From contig NZ_MUXN01000025.1 of NCBI RefSeq assembly GCF_001995215.1, positions 124,001 through 188,000 of the forward strand: DNA of 64,000 nucleotides. The letters run 5' to 3'. Shown piece after piece: positions 1 through 8,682 of the stretch. The notes beneath the pieces were generated by a model. The model was not told the origin of the DNA. It saw only the letters and a list, made by a program, of their open reading frames with translations, and made no database searches. A program made the translations under genes and the position numbers. The DNA is from Amycolatopsis azurea DSM 43854 (GTDB taxonomy: Bacteria; Actinomycetota; Actinomycetes; Mycobacteriales; Pseudonocardiaceae). Every line of letters begins with the position of its first letter. Position 1 is the first letter of the stretch.

Positions 1-1844
1 TGCCCGCGGAACGCCGAGACCAGCGAGGTGATGTCCCGGACCAGACTCTGCACCTTGCCGTCCCAGCGGGACGACTGGTCGTTCCACGCCGCGTTCCAGG
101 CGCGTTTGGCCCGCCACGCGTACCACTCGTCCTGGCGGACTATCGACGCGCGGACCGCCGGATCGGCCCATTTGAGCTGCCGCAACAGTTTCTTCGTGAT
201 CCCGACCGGGGCGGGCGGGTTCAGGGTGATCCCCGCCGGGGCGGGTGGCTCGGCCCGGCGGAGGCTCATGAGCTTGCCGAAACCGACCGCGCCGAGGCCC
301 TCGCCCTGCCCGTCGCCGAACACGACCCGGCTCAGCCGGAACACGTCGATCTCTTCGAGCAGCCCGCGGACCGCCCGGTGCGGGTCGAAGTTCTGCACCA
401 GCTCGGGCACCTGGCCGGTCAGCTGCTGCTCCAGCGTGCGCAGCGCGGACTCCATGGTCCTGGCCCGGGTCGCGAGCGCGTTCTGGATGTTCTCCGTCCC
501 GCTGGCCGCCGAAGGTTCCTTGATGGGCAACGGGGCCCGGAGCCGGAGAGCGTCCAAATTGGACTCCGTGAAGAACCGCTCGACCAGGCCCGCGTTGCTC
601 TCCGCCTGCCCGGGCGGCGGGACGACGAGCTCGGTGACCGCGGCGGCGACGAGCCGCGACGCGACGATGTCCGCGATGTCGTCGGCGGGGATCGTCATGG
701 ACGCGACCGAACTCGTCGACACACCCCGGTTCCCGATACCCGTGGACGCCGGGGTCTCCCGTTCGACCGCGCTGTTGATGAAACTGTCCGCGAACGACAT
801 GTAGTCACGCCGGTCGCCGTAGCGCAGCGGGTCGGTGTCCCCGCCGATGTCGGTACCCACCAGGGACAGCACGAGGGAGACGATCGAGCGGTGCAGGTCG
901 TCGCGGCGCACCCCGGCGCCCATGCTGAAGAGGAACGCGGTCTGCACGGTGGCCGCGCGCAGCCGGATCTCGGAATGCCCGGGGTAGCGGACGGAAAGTG
1001 TCCCGCTCACCCCGGCGTGGTCCAGTTCGGTACCGGCCTGCTGGGCGTTCTGGTCGTCGACGAGGCGGAACAGGTCGAGCAGCGCGCGACCCGCGTTGAG
1101 CCGGGCGGCCCGGCCGCCGCCGAGCCCTTCCTCGAACGCCGACGGCATGAGCACCAGCGGATAGATGCGCGCCCGGTAGTCGTTGCGGCTGAAGGCGTCG
1201 CCGATCAGATGCAGGTAGTCGTAGAACAGGCCGCTGCCGGTGCCGCCCGCGACCGAGAACGCCACGAAGACGTCGCAGGACATCCCGCGGTGCCCGCCGC
1301 CGAGGACGGACAGCTCGCCGAGGGAGTTGTTGATGTTGCCGATCGCGCGGTTCAGCGGTGTCTGCGCGGGCGCCATACCCGCGCGGAAGGTTTCGAACAG
1401 CGCCGCCCGCCCGATCGTCGGCAGCTGCCCCGCGCCGCGCGAGAGCGGTCCGATCCGCGGTTCGCCCGCGGGCTGGGGCAGCCACGGGGAGACGTAGTCG
1501 TCCGCGGACAGGCGCAGGCTTCGCGCGACCTCCGGATAGGTGTCGTGCTCCGGGATCAGGTCGCGGACCAGGTGCATGGTGCGCTCGGCGGCGGCGAGGT
1601 GCTCGGGATCCGGCACCACCCGCCGTTCGAGGCCGCCGAACTCGTCCTCGCTCAGGTCCGCGTAGACGAACTGCAAACAGGACGGCAGCTGGTACGGCAG
1701 GAAGTTCTTGCCCTGCATGACTTCCTGCAGCGCGGCGCCGTCGGGGCCGCACAGTTCCTCGCGCAGCCGTCGTTCCAGCTCCGCGCCGACCCGGCAGCCG
1801 GTCCCGCCGAGGCCGACGAACATCATCGGCTGGTAGATCTGCAT
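1..1844 (-). CDS. Tubulin/FtsZ-like GTPase protein, 3' end beyond window
   Basis: The minus-strand frame opening at the ATG at 1844 (AAAGGA about 9 nt upstream) stays open to base 1, giving about 614 visible residues; the C-terminus lies outside. It begins MQIYQPMMFVGLGGTGCRVG, a nucleotide-binding start typical of the bacterial tubulin-like (Tubulin_2) family, and near 1200-1270 carries AGGTGSG, the tubulin/FtsZ glycine-rich signature. The visible end is Trp/Arg rich (DEWYAWRAKRAW). It lies 25 nt downstream of the VWA gene in the same direction, so the two are probably cotranscribed. Family members are predicted GTPases of unknown role in actinomycetes; cell-envelope or cytoskeletal functions are inference only. 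Confidence 0.75.
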   Translation of the reverse strand, partial: MQIYQPMMFVGLGGTGCRVGAELERRLREELCGPDGAALQEVMQGKNFLPYQLPSCLQFVYADLSEDEFGGLERRVVPDPEHLAAAERTMHLVRDLIPEHDTYPEVARSLRLSADDYVSPWLPQPAGEPRIGPLSRGAGQLPTIGRAALFETFRAGMAPAQTPLNRAIGNINNSLGELSVLGGGHRGMSCDVFVAFSVAGGTGSGLFYDYLHLIGDAFSRNDYRARIYPLVLMPSAFEEGLGGGRAARLNAGRALLDLFRLVDDQNAQQAGTELDHAGVSGTLSVRYPGHSEIRLRAATVQTAFLFSMGAGVRRDDLHRSIVSLVLSLVGTDIGGDTDPLRYGDRRDYMSFADSFINSAVERETPASTGIGNRGVSTSSVASMTIPADDIADIVASRLVAAAVTELVVPPPGQAESNAGLVERFFTESNLDALRLRAPLPIKEPSAASGTENIQNALATRARTMESALRTLEQQLTGQVPELVQNFDPHRAVRGLLEEIDVFRLSRVVFGDGQGEGLGAVGFGKLMSLRRAEPPAPAGITLNPPAPVGITKKLLRQLKWADPAVRASIVRQDEWYAWRAKRAWNAAWNDQSSRWDGKVQSLVRDITSLVSAFRG

Positions 1845-1869
1845 CAGGGGTGGTCCTTTCTCGGCGTTC

Positions 1870-4170
1870 TCAGAGCAGGTCCGGGTAGCGGGTCGTCGCA
1901 CCGAACTCGGACTCGCCGCCTTCGTGGTCGGCGGCGAGCGTCATCGCGCCTTCGTCCCGGATCTCGAGTTCGAGTCCCTCGCCCGCGTCGCAGCGTTCGC
2001 CGTCGTGCAGGGGATACCGCTCGCCGAACGGGGTCAGCAGGGTGAACCGGCGGCCATCGCGGGTGAGCCGGTACACCTCCTCGTCGTCCGGGGCGGGTGG
2101 CGCGAGCTGGGGCGCCACACCGTGCTCGGACCGCAGCACGAACGGGAACCGCGTCTCCCCGCCCGCCGGCGCCGCGATGTCGCTGATCTGACGGCCGCGC
2201 TGGAACAGGAACACCGCGAGCCCGCTGACACGGCGCCTCCGGTGCCGGGCCCGCGCCCACACCCCGAGGGCGGCGAGCACGATCAGCGCGCCGGGCACCC
2301 CGAGGTAGAGCCACCACGGCGTCGGCGGCGGCGGATAACCGACCTGGATCGACAAGGGGTAGTTCGCGAGCGTGGTCGCCGGGTTCGCGTCGTCCACCAG
2401 GCTGACGGTGAGACCGTTGGTCCCGCTCGCGCTGTCCGCCGCGAACACGACGTCGAACGGGAAGTCCGCCCGGCCGGTGGCGGGCACCTCGAACACCGTC
2501 CGGTCGCCGGGGATGCTGGCCTTGGTGCCCGGCGCCGCGTCGGTGATCTGCAATCTGACCTTTGCTCGGACCCCCAGCAGGCTTTCGACGGTGACCGTGC
2601 CGGACACGGACCGGCCGGGCTCCACCCGGGTCGACTGGCCGAGGGCGATCTGGGCCGACAGCCCGGGACGGCCGTCGGACAGCGTCGTGAGCACGGTCCT
2701 GGTGTCGCCGCTGACGCCGATGCCCTGGACACTGCCGACGAACTTGGTCGTCTTGGCCGCGGTTTCCGGGACGACGACCGATCCGGTGTAGACGCCGTCG
2801 CCCGCCCGGTCGTCGCCGTTCGCGCCGTTGTCCGACATCGGCACCTCGGACGTGGCCGTCCCGTTCGTCATGGACACGGTGAAGGCCAGGCCCGTCAGCT
2901 GGGCGGGATCGCGGATCGGCCGGTTGCGGGTCTGGAGCGTCAGCAGGACCTTGACCCGCTGACCGCGTTGCGGGGCGGGCGGGTCGACCGTGAGGGACGC
3001 CCGGACGGCGCCCTGCCAGAGCACGACCGCGCTCACCTCGATGTCGGGGAGCCCGGGCGGCGACGTCAGTTTGACGGTCCAGTTCCCCGGCTCCGGGTTG
3101 GTGATGCGGAGCGATTCGACCGGCCCGTTGGCGCCGCTGTCCTGGAAGGACGACGTCCCCAGCTGCCCCGCTTTCGGGACCTCGCGGCCGCGCGGGTCGA
3201 AGAACCGCACCGAGACCCGGGCGTCCTGTTTCACCACGACGATCGAGCCGTCGGTGGCGATCTCGGGCACGTTCAAGGTGACCGACTCTTCTTCGCCCGC
3301 CGCCAGCCGCCGGCGCTGGATGTCCCCGCTGCCGGCGCAGCGAGCGGTGCCGAACGCCTTGAGGAGGAAGCCGGACACCGCGGCGGCGTCGGCGGCGACG
3401 GTCGCGGACGGCCGCGGGACCGTCGGACCGCAGGTGCCCTGGAACCCACCGGTGGCGAAGCGGTCGAGCTGGCCGCGGTCGACGTCGCCGAACCCCAGCG
3501 GCCAGACCTGGACGCCCGCCTCGACCGCGTCGCGCAGCGTGTCGTCCAGCCCTCGTGACGCCGCCTGATTCCGCTGGTCCCCCGCGTTGTCGGGGCCGTA
3601 ACGCGGACTCTCGGACACGTCGAGCTTGCCGTCGGTCAGCAGGAAGATCATCTTCGGTTTCACCGCCGAACCGGGCGGGCCGTCGTCGAGGTAGTCCATC
3701 GCCTGCTGCATGGCCGCGTAATGATCGGTGCCGTCGCCCTCGGCCTTGTCCCGCTTGCGGAGCTTCCTGATGCAGTCAGCGAGACTTTGCTGGTCCTGCG
3801 CGGTTTTCACGGTGACCGGCGGGCAGACGACGTCCACCGGGGACTGGCTCCCGTTGTCGCTGGCGAAACCGACGACGGCGACCGAGGAACCGGGGGCGAA
3901 TTCCCCGAGCGCGATCGTCGCGGCGGCTTCTCGTTCCCGCTCCAGATCGGCGGGGCCGATACTGCCCGATTCATCGACGAGGATCACCAGCCGCGCGGGC
4001 TGGACCTGAGGCGGTTCCTGCTGTCGCAGGGAAAACGACCGGTCAACGACCTTCGGGAATCGCGCCTCGGCGGGGGTTCCGGCGAGGAGCGTCGCGAATA
4101 CCGCCCACAGCGCGAGCACCCGCACCGAACGGGAAACGCTTCGCCCGAGCGCCCTCTGGTTGATGAACAC
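1870..4170 (-). CDS. Secreted/membrane-anchored von Willebrand factor A protein
   Basis: About 766 residues. The N-terminus (MFINQRALGRSVSRSVRVLA then a hydrophobic stretch) looks like a signal peptide. A VWA domain follows with an intact MIDAS start, VDESGSIG (DxSxS). A long beta-rich extracellular part comes next, then a C-terminal membrane helix (WWLYLGVPGALIVLAALGVW) with an arginine-rich stop-transfer and a short cytoplasmic tail of about 100 residues. The start is uncertain: GTG at 4170 fits the signal peptide, while an in-frame GTG at 4221 would add 17 residues. It is followed by the tubulin-like gene. Metal-dependent adhesion or ligand sensing is expected of the family; the actual ligand is unknown. 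Confidence 0.7.
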   Translation of the reverse strand: MFINQRALGRSVSRSVRVLALWAVFATLLAGTPAEARFPKVVDRSFSLRQQEPPQVQPARLVILVDESGSIGPADLEREREAAATIALGEFAPGSSVAVVGFASDNGSQSPVDVVCPPVTVKTAQDQQSLADCIRKLRKRDKAEGDGTDHYAAMQQAMDYLDDGPPGSAVKPKMIFLLTDGKLDVSESPRYGPDNAGDQRNQAASRGLDDTLRDAVEAGVQVWPLGFGDVDRGQLDRFATGGFQGTCGPTVPRPSATVAADAAAVSGFLLKAFGTARCAGSGDIQRRRLAAGEEESVTLNVPEIATDGSIVVVKQDARVSVRFFDPRGREVPKAGQLGTSSFQDSGANGPVESLRITNPEPGNWTVKLTSPPGLPDIEVSAVVLWQGAVRASLTVDPPAPQRGQRVKVLLTLQTRNRPIRDPAQLTGLAFTVSMTNGTATSEVPMSDNGANGDDRAGDGVYTGSVVVPETAAKTTKFVGSVQGIGVSGDTRTVLTTLSDGRPGLSAQIALGQSTRVEPGRSVSGTVTVESLLGVRAKVRLQITDAAPGTKASIPGDRTVFEVPATGRADFPFDVVFAADSASGTNGLTVSLVDDANPATTLANYPLSIQVGYPPPPTPWWLYLGVPGALIVLAALGVWARARHRRRRVSGLAVFLFQRGRQISDIAAPAGGETRFPFVLRSEHGVAPQLAPPAPDDEEVYRLTRDGRRFTLLTPFGERYPLHDGERCDAGEGLELEIRDEGAMTLAADHEGGESEFGATTRYPDLL

Positions 4171-4512
4171 GAAAGCACCCCGCGCGATCGATGTGAGTTG
4201 AGGTGTCCTCGGCGGACACACGCAACTGTCGGCGACAGGACGACGTTCGTTACGCCTTATGGACCACGGGAGTTTTCTCGACAGAAATCACGGAACCGGC
4301 GTGTTCTTGTCCAACTTCACGGCCGGGTATCGCGGCGCGATTTCGCCGTGGCCGACGGGAGACGCGGTGATCTTTTGTCCAAGATGGACTGTGACATCAC
4401 CATTCACGGGCGCCTTGCTTTTGTCTTTTTTCCGAAAGATTCGAAAGGCGCGTGACAAAGTTTTGCAAAGCGTTTAAGCGGGCGGGAGAAAAAGCGATAG
4501 CCTCGGCGACCA
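4171..4512. other. Intergenic upstream region of the VWA gene
   Basis: No convincing gene. The stretch is clearly AT-richer than its surroundings between about 4380 and 4480 (runs of T and A), as expected for a promoter region of the minus-strand VWA-tubulin pair. TTGTCA-like hexamers are present but no clear -10 partner was found. Confidence 0.4.
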
Positions 4513-4567
4513 TGTCGCGAAAGCCACTTTCGGGACGTCGGACGTCGCGAAAGTGGCTTTCGCGACA
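4513..4567. repeat. Palindromic intergenic repeat, family A
   Basis: A 55-bp inverted repeat with 27-nt arms (one mismatch) around a single central base. The outer arm core is TGTCGCGAAAGCCACTTTCG. The same element recurs at 25686-25737, 34794-34846, 34963-35017 and 51199-51257. It forms a very strong hairpin without a T-tract. Confidence 0.9.
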
Positions 4568-4619
4568 CGCGCCCTGGCCCGCCCTGCCCCAGGAGCCCAA
4601 AGGACGCGTCGACAACGCA

Positions 4620-4665
4620 GTGAAGGCCTCCTTCCCTACCCTCAAGGTAGGCAAGGAGCCTTCAC
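4620..4665. repeat. Palindromic intergenic repeat, family B (imperfect)
   Basis: An inverted repeat opening GTGAAGGCCTCCTT and closing AAGGAGCCTTCAC around a CTCAA loop, with a few bulges. Related copies lie at 4778-4842, 25506-25558 and 34638-34696. Confidence 0.75.
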
Positions 4666-4696
4666 GGACCGGCGGCGGTGAGTGCTGGGGCACGTG

Positions 4697-4744
4697 GGTC
4701 GTGAGTGGTAAGTCGCGTTCTAACGACACTTACCGCTCACGACC
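4697..4744. repeat. Palindromic intergenic repeat, family C (imperfect)
   Basis: A 48-bp inverted repeat, GGTCGTGAGTGGTAAGT on one side and ACTTACCGCTCACGACC on the other. It matches the elements at 34879-34932, 51118-51165 and 51298-51345. Confidence 0.85.
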
Positions 4745-4777
4745 ACCCCGGCCGACTCGGTACCGGCACCCATCCCC

Positions 4778-4842
4778 CTGAAGTACATGAAGGCCCCCTT
4801 CCTTGCGCTAGACGCAAGGAAGGGGGCCTTCATGTACTTCAG
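4778..4842 (-). terminator. Perfect 30-bp inverted repeat (family B) acting as likely terminator
   Basis: A 65-bp palindrome with perfect 30-nt arms and the 5-nt loop CTAGA. It starts 4 nt after the stop codon of the gene at 4847-5248, the place expected for a transcription terminator, though it lacks a T-tract. Its centre is the reverse complement of that of the copy at 34638-34696, so the element occurs in both orientations. Confidence 0.7.
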
Positions 4843-4846
4843 ACGG

Positions 4847-5248
4847 TCAGAACCCGAACAGCGACTGTGGCACCTCGTGCTCGTCCGGCCAGGTCAGCCA
4901 GGCGACGTCGGTCGGACCGATGGCGTAGCGCGCCAGGCGCCAGGACCGCGGGTCGTCGTCGACGGTCGTCTCGCTGGTCTTCTTGAGCAGGGCGACGTAG
5001 ACGTCGGACATGACGCCGTCGGCCCGCTTGTTCTCGTAGATGGTGCCGGCGTAGTACGGCCGTCCGGCTTCGACGCCGCGCATCGTCCCCTGGAGGAACG
5101 CCCAGGGACCGAGCCGGTCGAGCTGTTCCACGGCCACCCGGACCTGGTCGCCGAACTCCTCGTCGAGCCGGGCGGTGGCGGCCTGGAGCACCGCTTCCCG
5201 GACCGGGTCGCCGGGGCTCAGCGCCTCCGGGAACGATCGGGTGTACAT
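4847..5248 (-). CDS. Hypothetical protein linked to WXG/NlpC genes
   Basis: 133 residues starting at the ATG at 5248, chosen because GGAGG lies 7 nt upstream. The sequence is soluble, acidic, with a conserved-looking core (RLGPWAFLQGTMRG, YAGTIYENKRADGVMSDVYV) and a C-terminal WLTWPDEHEVPQSLFGF. I do not recognise the family. It follows the NlpC-like gene in the same direction and ends in a perfect hairpin, so it is probably the last gene of a three-gene type VII secretion-linked unit; a chaperone or immunity-like partner of the neighbouring secreted protein is possible but unproven. Confidence 0.65.
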   Translation of the reverse strand: MYTRSFPEALSPGDPVREAVLQAATARLDEEFGDQVRVAVEQLDRLGPWAFLQGTMRGVEAGRPYYAGTIYENKRADGVMSDVYVALLKKTSETTVDDDPRSWRLARYAIGPTDVAWLTWPDEHEVPQSLFGF

Positions 5249-5312
5249 CAAGCTTCCTCCCACTGGCGGGGCAGCATCGGCTTGCCCGGTGATGCGCTGG
5301 CGTTCTGTCGGA

Positions 5313-6521
5313 TCAGGTCGGCGGGGTGAGGATCTTCACGAGGCCGCCACCGCCGCCCATGCTGATCTTCTGCGAACCGTCGGGGTTGACGTTGTTCGAG
5401 CCGATGAACTGGCCGTCACCCGCGTACAGCACGACGTGCCCGCCGTTGTTCGAGATCACCACGTCGCCGGGTTTCGCCTGCGAGAGCGGCACTTCCCGCC
5501 AGCCGTCCGCCTGGAGGTTGGCCGTCAGACCGGCGACCGAGGCGCTGGCCTGGCCCTTGTCGATGAGGCCCGCCGCTTCCAGGCAGCCGGAGACGAAGTT
5601 CGCGCAGTTGACGTTGTTGGGCACCCACGACTGCATGGCGGGCAGCTCACCGCTGCCCTTGAGGTCACCGGCGTTACGGCCGAGGAACTTCTCGGCGATC
5701 TTGGCCGGGTTGTCGCCGCGCGCGTCGATCGGCTTGGCGGGCCGCCCGTCGCCCTGGACCCCGGCGACGCCACCCCCGCCGCCGCCACCGCCGTGGCCGC
5801 CACCGCCACCACCGCCGTCCCCGCCGCCGTGGCTGGGCACGTGGTTGACCGGGGTGGCGTGGACACTCGACGCGGTGGTCCCGCCGGTGTCCGCGGGCAC
5901 CAGTTCCAGGAAACCGCCCTCGATCTCCAGGCCGAGCGGCTTGAGGAGGTCGTCGATCTGCTTCTCGGCGTCGTCCAGCGCCTTCTCGATCTCGTCCTTC
6001 TTGCCGTTGGAGTCCTTCTCGTTGAGCTGCCGGAGCCGCTCGATGTCGGACGCGGCGATGGCGATCTCGTTGTCGTCCTTGGAGCTGTTCTTCCGGCGGC
6101 GGGCCGAGTCGATCAGCGCGCGGTTGTCCGCGTCCTTGTCGTTGGCCTCCTGGGCGAGCTGCGCGACCTTCTTCTTGACGTCGTCCAGGATCTCGGACAC
6201 GCGCTGGAGGATGTTCTTGGCCGCTTCGGCCTTGTCGCTGACCTTGTAGCTGGCCTTGCCGAGCTTCTCGAGGTGGTCGGCGACGGCGTCGGCGTCCTTG
6301 CCCTCCCAGTGGCGCAGGACGTCGTCGCGGAAGACCTTGAGGTCGTCTCCGAGGTCGTTCGCCCTGGTGGCGGCTCCGCCGACCTTCCTGGCCTGGTCGT
6401 TGACCGCGCCCGAGTTGAGCTTCTGCGCCTGCTGGGCGTGCTTGTCGATGGCGTCCAGTGACTTCGGACGGTCGTGCGACGGGTCGTCGAGCGTGCCCGG
6501 ATTCCGCTCCGCGGTGGTCAT
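5313..6521 (-). CDS. WXG-type helical domain with C-terminal NlpC/P60 (CHAP-like) hydrolase
   Basis: 402 residues. The N-terminal half (about 1-200) is charged and helical with an HWEG turn near residue 70, resembling WXG100/LXG proteins exported by type VII secretion, and is followed by a long coiled coil. A glycine/histidine-rich linker (about residues 225-255) joins a C-terminal domain with NCANFVSGCLEAAG and GHVVLYAG, which carry the Cys and His expected of NlpC/P60 or CHAP peptidoglycan hydrolases. No Sec signal is visible. It lies 35 nt after the small WXG gene at 6557-6871. A secreted cell-wall hydrolase is the best reading; a toxin role is possible. Confidence 0.75.
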   Translation of the reverse strand: MTTAERNPGTLDDPSHDRPKSLDAIDKHAQQAQKLNSGAVNDQARKVGGAATRANDLGDDLKVFRDDVLRHWEGKDADAVADHLEKLGKASYKVSDKAEAAKNILQRVSEILDDVKKKVAQLAQEANDKDADNRALIDSARRRKNSSKDDNEIAIAASDIERLRQLNEKDSNGKKDEIEKALDDAEKQIDDLLKPLGLEIEGGFLELVPADTGGTTASSVHATPVNHVPSHGGGDGGGGGGGHGGGGGGGGVAGVQGDGRPAKPIDARGDNPAKIAEKFLGRNAGDLKGSGELPAMQSWVPNNVNCANFVSGCLEAAGLIDKGQASASVAGLTANLQADGWREVPLSQAKPGDVVISNNGGHVVLYAGDGQFIGSNNVNPDGSQKISMGGGGGLVKILTPPT

Positions 6522-6556
6522 CGGTAAATCCCCCTGGTTCCCGTCTTCAGTCCGAA

Positions 6557-6871
6557 TCAGTCCCGCTCGCGGCCGTTGCCGCGGAGGGTGTGCACACCCG
6601 CGGCTTCGTCGTTCCGCATGCGCTCGGCGGCCTTGGACAGCGCGATGGACGCGGCGTCGACGAGCTTCGAGGCGGCGTCCAGATGCGCGTTGACGCCCTG
6701 GTGGAACCCCTTCATCGTCTTGCCCGTGCCGGCGGCGTTCTTCAGGTCGCCGAACGCGCCACCAGGGTCGCCGTCGCCCAGGTCCTTGCTCGTCCCGCTG
6801 AAGCCCTCCTTGAGCCCGCCGACCTTCTTGGCCAACGACGCGATCTGCTCCGGATCGAATCGGCGAGTCAT
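6557..6871 (-). CDS. Small WXG100-like protein
   Basis: 104 residues from the ATG at 6871. The protein is short, helical and without cysteine or signal peptide (MTRRFDPEQIASLAKKVGGL...). Size and gene position directly upstream of the WXG-NlpC gene fit a type VII secretion partner, although a canonical W-x-G turn is not obvious; GKTMKGFHQGVNAHLD may occupy the turn. First gene of a unit with 5313-6521 and 4847-5248. Confidence 0.6.
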   Translation of the reverse strand: MTRRFDPEQIASLAKKVGGLKEGFSGTSKDLGDGDPGGAFGDLKNAAGTGKTMKGFHQGVNAHLDAASKLVDAASIALSKAAERMRNDEAAGVHTLRGNGRERD

Positions 6872-7277
6872 GGATGATCCCTCCAGTCGTGGCGCCTGCG
6901 CCCGCACTTCTTCTGCCCACATTGCCGTACCCGCGCACCCTATGAGCTCCCGCCCACCCGTGCGCGCCGTTTCCGGAAACGGCGATGCCGCCGTTCGTGT
7001 ACATCGACGCACCCGGCAGCGTGTCGGTTCCCCGAAGTCGACCCGAAGATCTTACCTCGTCGGCACCCGCCGGCGGCCGGATGCCGACAGCGCCCCAGCC
7101 AGGCGACACCACCGTGATCCACTACTTTCGGTCATCGATACTCACTCGATCGGGCTACCCCACCGTCTCACCGTTCTTCCCGGCATCGAGCCGGAATGGA
7201 CAGCTTGCCTTTTCCGACGTTTTCCCACAACGCTTCGCCCGGCCATTGTTCGCGCACTCCAAATGGACGGAGTCACT
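6872..7277. other. Divergent intergenic region
   Basis: About 400 bp between the minus-strand WXG-like gene and the plus-strand protease. Open frames here look like chance frames of high-GC DNA and have no recognisable content. The region must hold both promoters, but I see no clear -35/-10 pair. Confidence 0.4.
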
Positions 7278-8018
7278 GTGAAGGTCAAATCCATGCTGGC
7301 GTTTTTTCTCGTCGCGATGGCGACGGCGGTGTCCGGTTTCGCCTCGCCGGTGGCCGCGGCGGCGACCGGCGACGAAGGGCCGATCACCTCGATCGTCGGC
7401 GGCCGCAAAGCCACCGAGCCCTATCCTTTCGCGGTCTACATCGTCGACGGTTGTACCGGTTCGCTGATCAAGCCCAACTGGGTGATCACGGCCAAGCACT
7501 GCAACCCGGCGGTGAAATCGGTACGGATAGGGAACAACGACCGGACCAAGGCCAAGAGCGTGGGCGTCGTCGAGCAGGTCCCTCATCGCTACGCCGACGT
7601 GAAACTGCTGCGACTGGCCGAATCGGTGTCGTACGCCCCGATCCGGATCCCTGGCCCGGAGGCCGCCACCGTGGGCACCGCGACCCGGCTGCTCGGCTGG
7701 GGGCAGACCTGCGACCTCGCGAACTGCGGCCCGATGTCCATCCACAACAACGAGTTCGACACCTCTGTCCTCCCGGACACCAGTTGTTACAAGATCAACG
7801 CGGGGCATGAGATCTGTACCGACAACCCGAATGACGGCGGCGACTGCTACGGCGACTCCGGTGGCCCGCAGATCACGAAGGTCGACGGCGTCTGGAACCT
7901 GATCGGCAGCGACAGCCGGGGCACCTCGATCCACTGTGGCGCGAGCCCGTCGATCTATGTGGACCTGACGTCGCCCGATGTCCGCCCGTGGATCGAAAAA
8001 GAGGTCGGCGGCCTGTAG
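7278..8018 (+). CDS. Secreted trypsin-like serine protease (S1 family)
   Basis: 246 residues from the GTG at 7278 (GGAG 6 nt upstream; an in-frame ATG at 7263 is an alternative). A signal peptide ends near SPVAAAA, a short propeptide leads to IVGG, the classical activated N-terminus of S1 proteases. The catalytic triad is visible: His in VITAKHC, Asp in YADVKLLRL, Ser in GDSGGP. Four or more cysteines suggest disulfides. The His motif reads TAKHC rather than the usual TAAHC. Followed 48 nt later by the C39-like gene, possibly cotranscribed. An extracellular protease is confidently predicted; the substrate is unknown. Confidence 0.9.
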   Translation: MKVKSMLAFFLVAMATAVSGFASPVAAAATGDEGPITSIVGGRKATEPYPFAVYIVDGCTGSLIKPNWVITAKHCNPAVKSVRIGNNDRTKAKSVGVVEQVPHRYADVKLLRLAESVSYAPIRIPGPEAATVGTATRLLGWGQTCDLANCGPMSIHNNEFDTSVLPDTSCYKINAGHEICTDNPNDGGDCYGDSGGPQITKVDGVWNLIGSDSRGTSIHCGASPSIYVDLTSPDVRPWIEKEVGGL

Positions 8019-8066
8019 TCGCGGCCTTGCTTCCTGCCCCCGGTTCTCGTGTGCGAGACTGCGCGT

Positions 8067-8669
8067 ATGCCCATTCCGTATTTCTCGCAATGGGAATCCC
8101 CCGAACTCGTCGCGGCGATCGTCACCGGCGCGATGTCGGCCGCCGACGACCCGCGGTGGGCGGATTCCGGCGCCGTTTCCGCGCAGGAGTACGAGTTCTG
8201 GTCGTGGCGTGCCTGCGGCATGGCTTGTCTGCGGATGATGCTGGCCCAGCGGGGGCAGGAGGTCCCGCCGAGCGTCGAACTGGCCAAGGAATGCGAGCGG
8301 TTCGGCGGTTACGTGCGGCACGAGACCGGCGTGCACGGCCTGATCTACGCACCGTTCCTCGGCTGGGCGGCGGACCGGTTCGGGATCGACGGCGAGGTGC
8401 GGGTCGATTTCGACCTGCCCGAGCTGCGGAGCCTGGTCGCGCAGGGACACCAGGTGATGGCGTCGGTGCACAAGTCGATCAGGGAGCCGAAGAGCGACCC
8501 TCCCCGGAAGGGCGGGCATCTGGTGCTGGTCACCGGCGTGACCGAGTCGGGTCTGGTCATGAACAACCCGTCGGGGACCGGCCCGCACGGCCAGCAGGAC
8601 GCCCACGTGGACGACGAGGACTTCGAGCGGTTCTACGCCCTGCGAGGCATGGTCTTCGGCACCGGCTGA
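8067..8669 (+). CDS. C39-like cysteine peptidase family protein
   Basis: 200 residues from the ATG at 8067; no strong ribosome site, and an earlier in-frame start at 8049 is possible. The protein shows a papain-like C39 order: Cys in WRACGMACLRMML (about residue 55), His in KGGHLVLVTG (about residue 157) and an Asp/Asn site in MNNPSG. There is no signal peptide and no ABC transporter fusion, unlike bacteriocin-processing C39 exporters. It is convergent with a 28-residue peptide gene ending 14 nt away. A cytosolic peptidase or pseudo-peptidase is possible; a role in processing the neighbouring peptide is speculation. Confidence 0.7.
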   Translation: MPIPYFSQWESPELVAAIVTGAMSAADDPRWADSGAVSAQEYEFWSWRACGMACLRMMLAQRGQEVPPSVELAKECERFGGYVRHETGVHGLIYAPFLGWAADRFGIDGEVRVDFDLPELRSLVAQGHQVMASVHKSIREPKSDPPRKGGHLVLVTGVTESGLVMNNPSGTGPHGQQDAHVDDEDFERFYALRGMVFGTG

Positions 8670-8682
8670 TTTTACGCAACAC

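Noticed and set aside
805..1752. Long minus-strand arginine-rich open frame
   Set aside because: It is a high-GC shadow; the frame from 1844 gives a tubulin-like protein with a GTP-binding motif and natural composition.
4778..4842. Insertion-sequence terminal inverted repeat
   Set aside because: The two arms are adjacent with only a 5-nt loop and no transposase is near.
5757..5835. Dense GCC/CCG triplet repeat resembling a satellite
   Set aside because: It encodes the Gly/His-rich linker of the NlpC-like protein in frame, so it is coding low complexity and not a separate repeat element.
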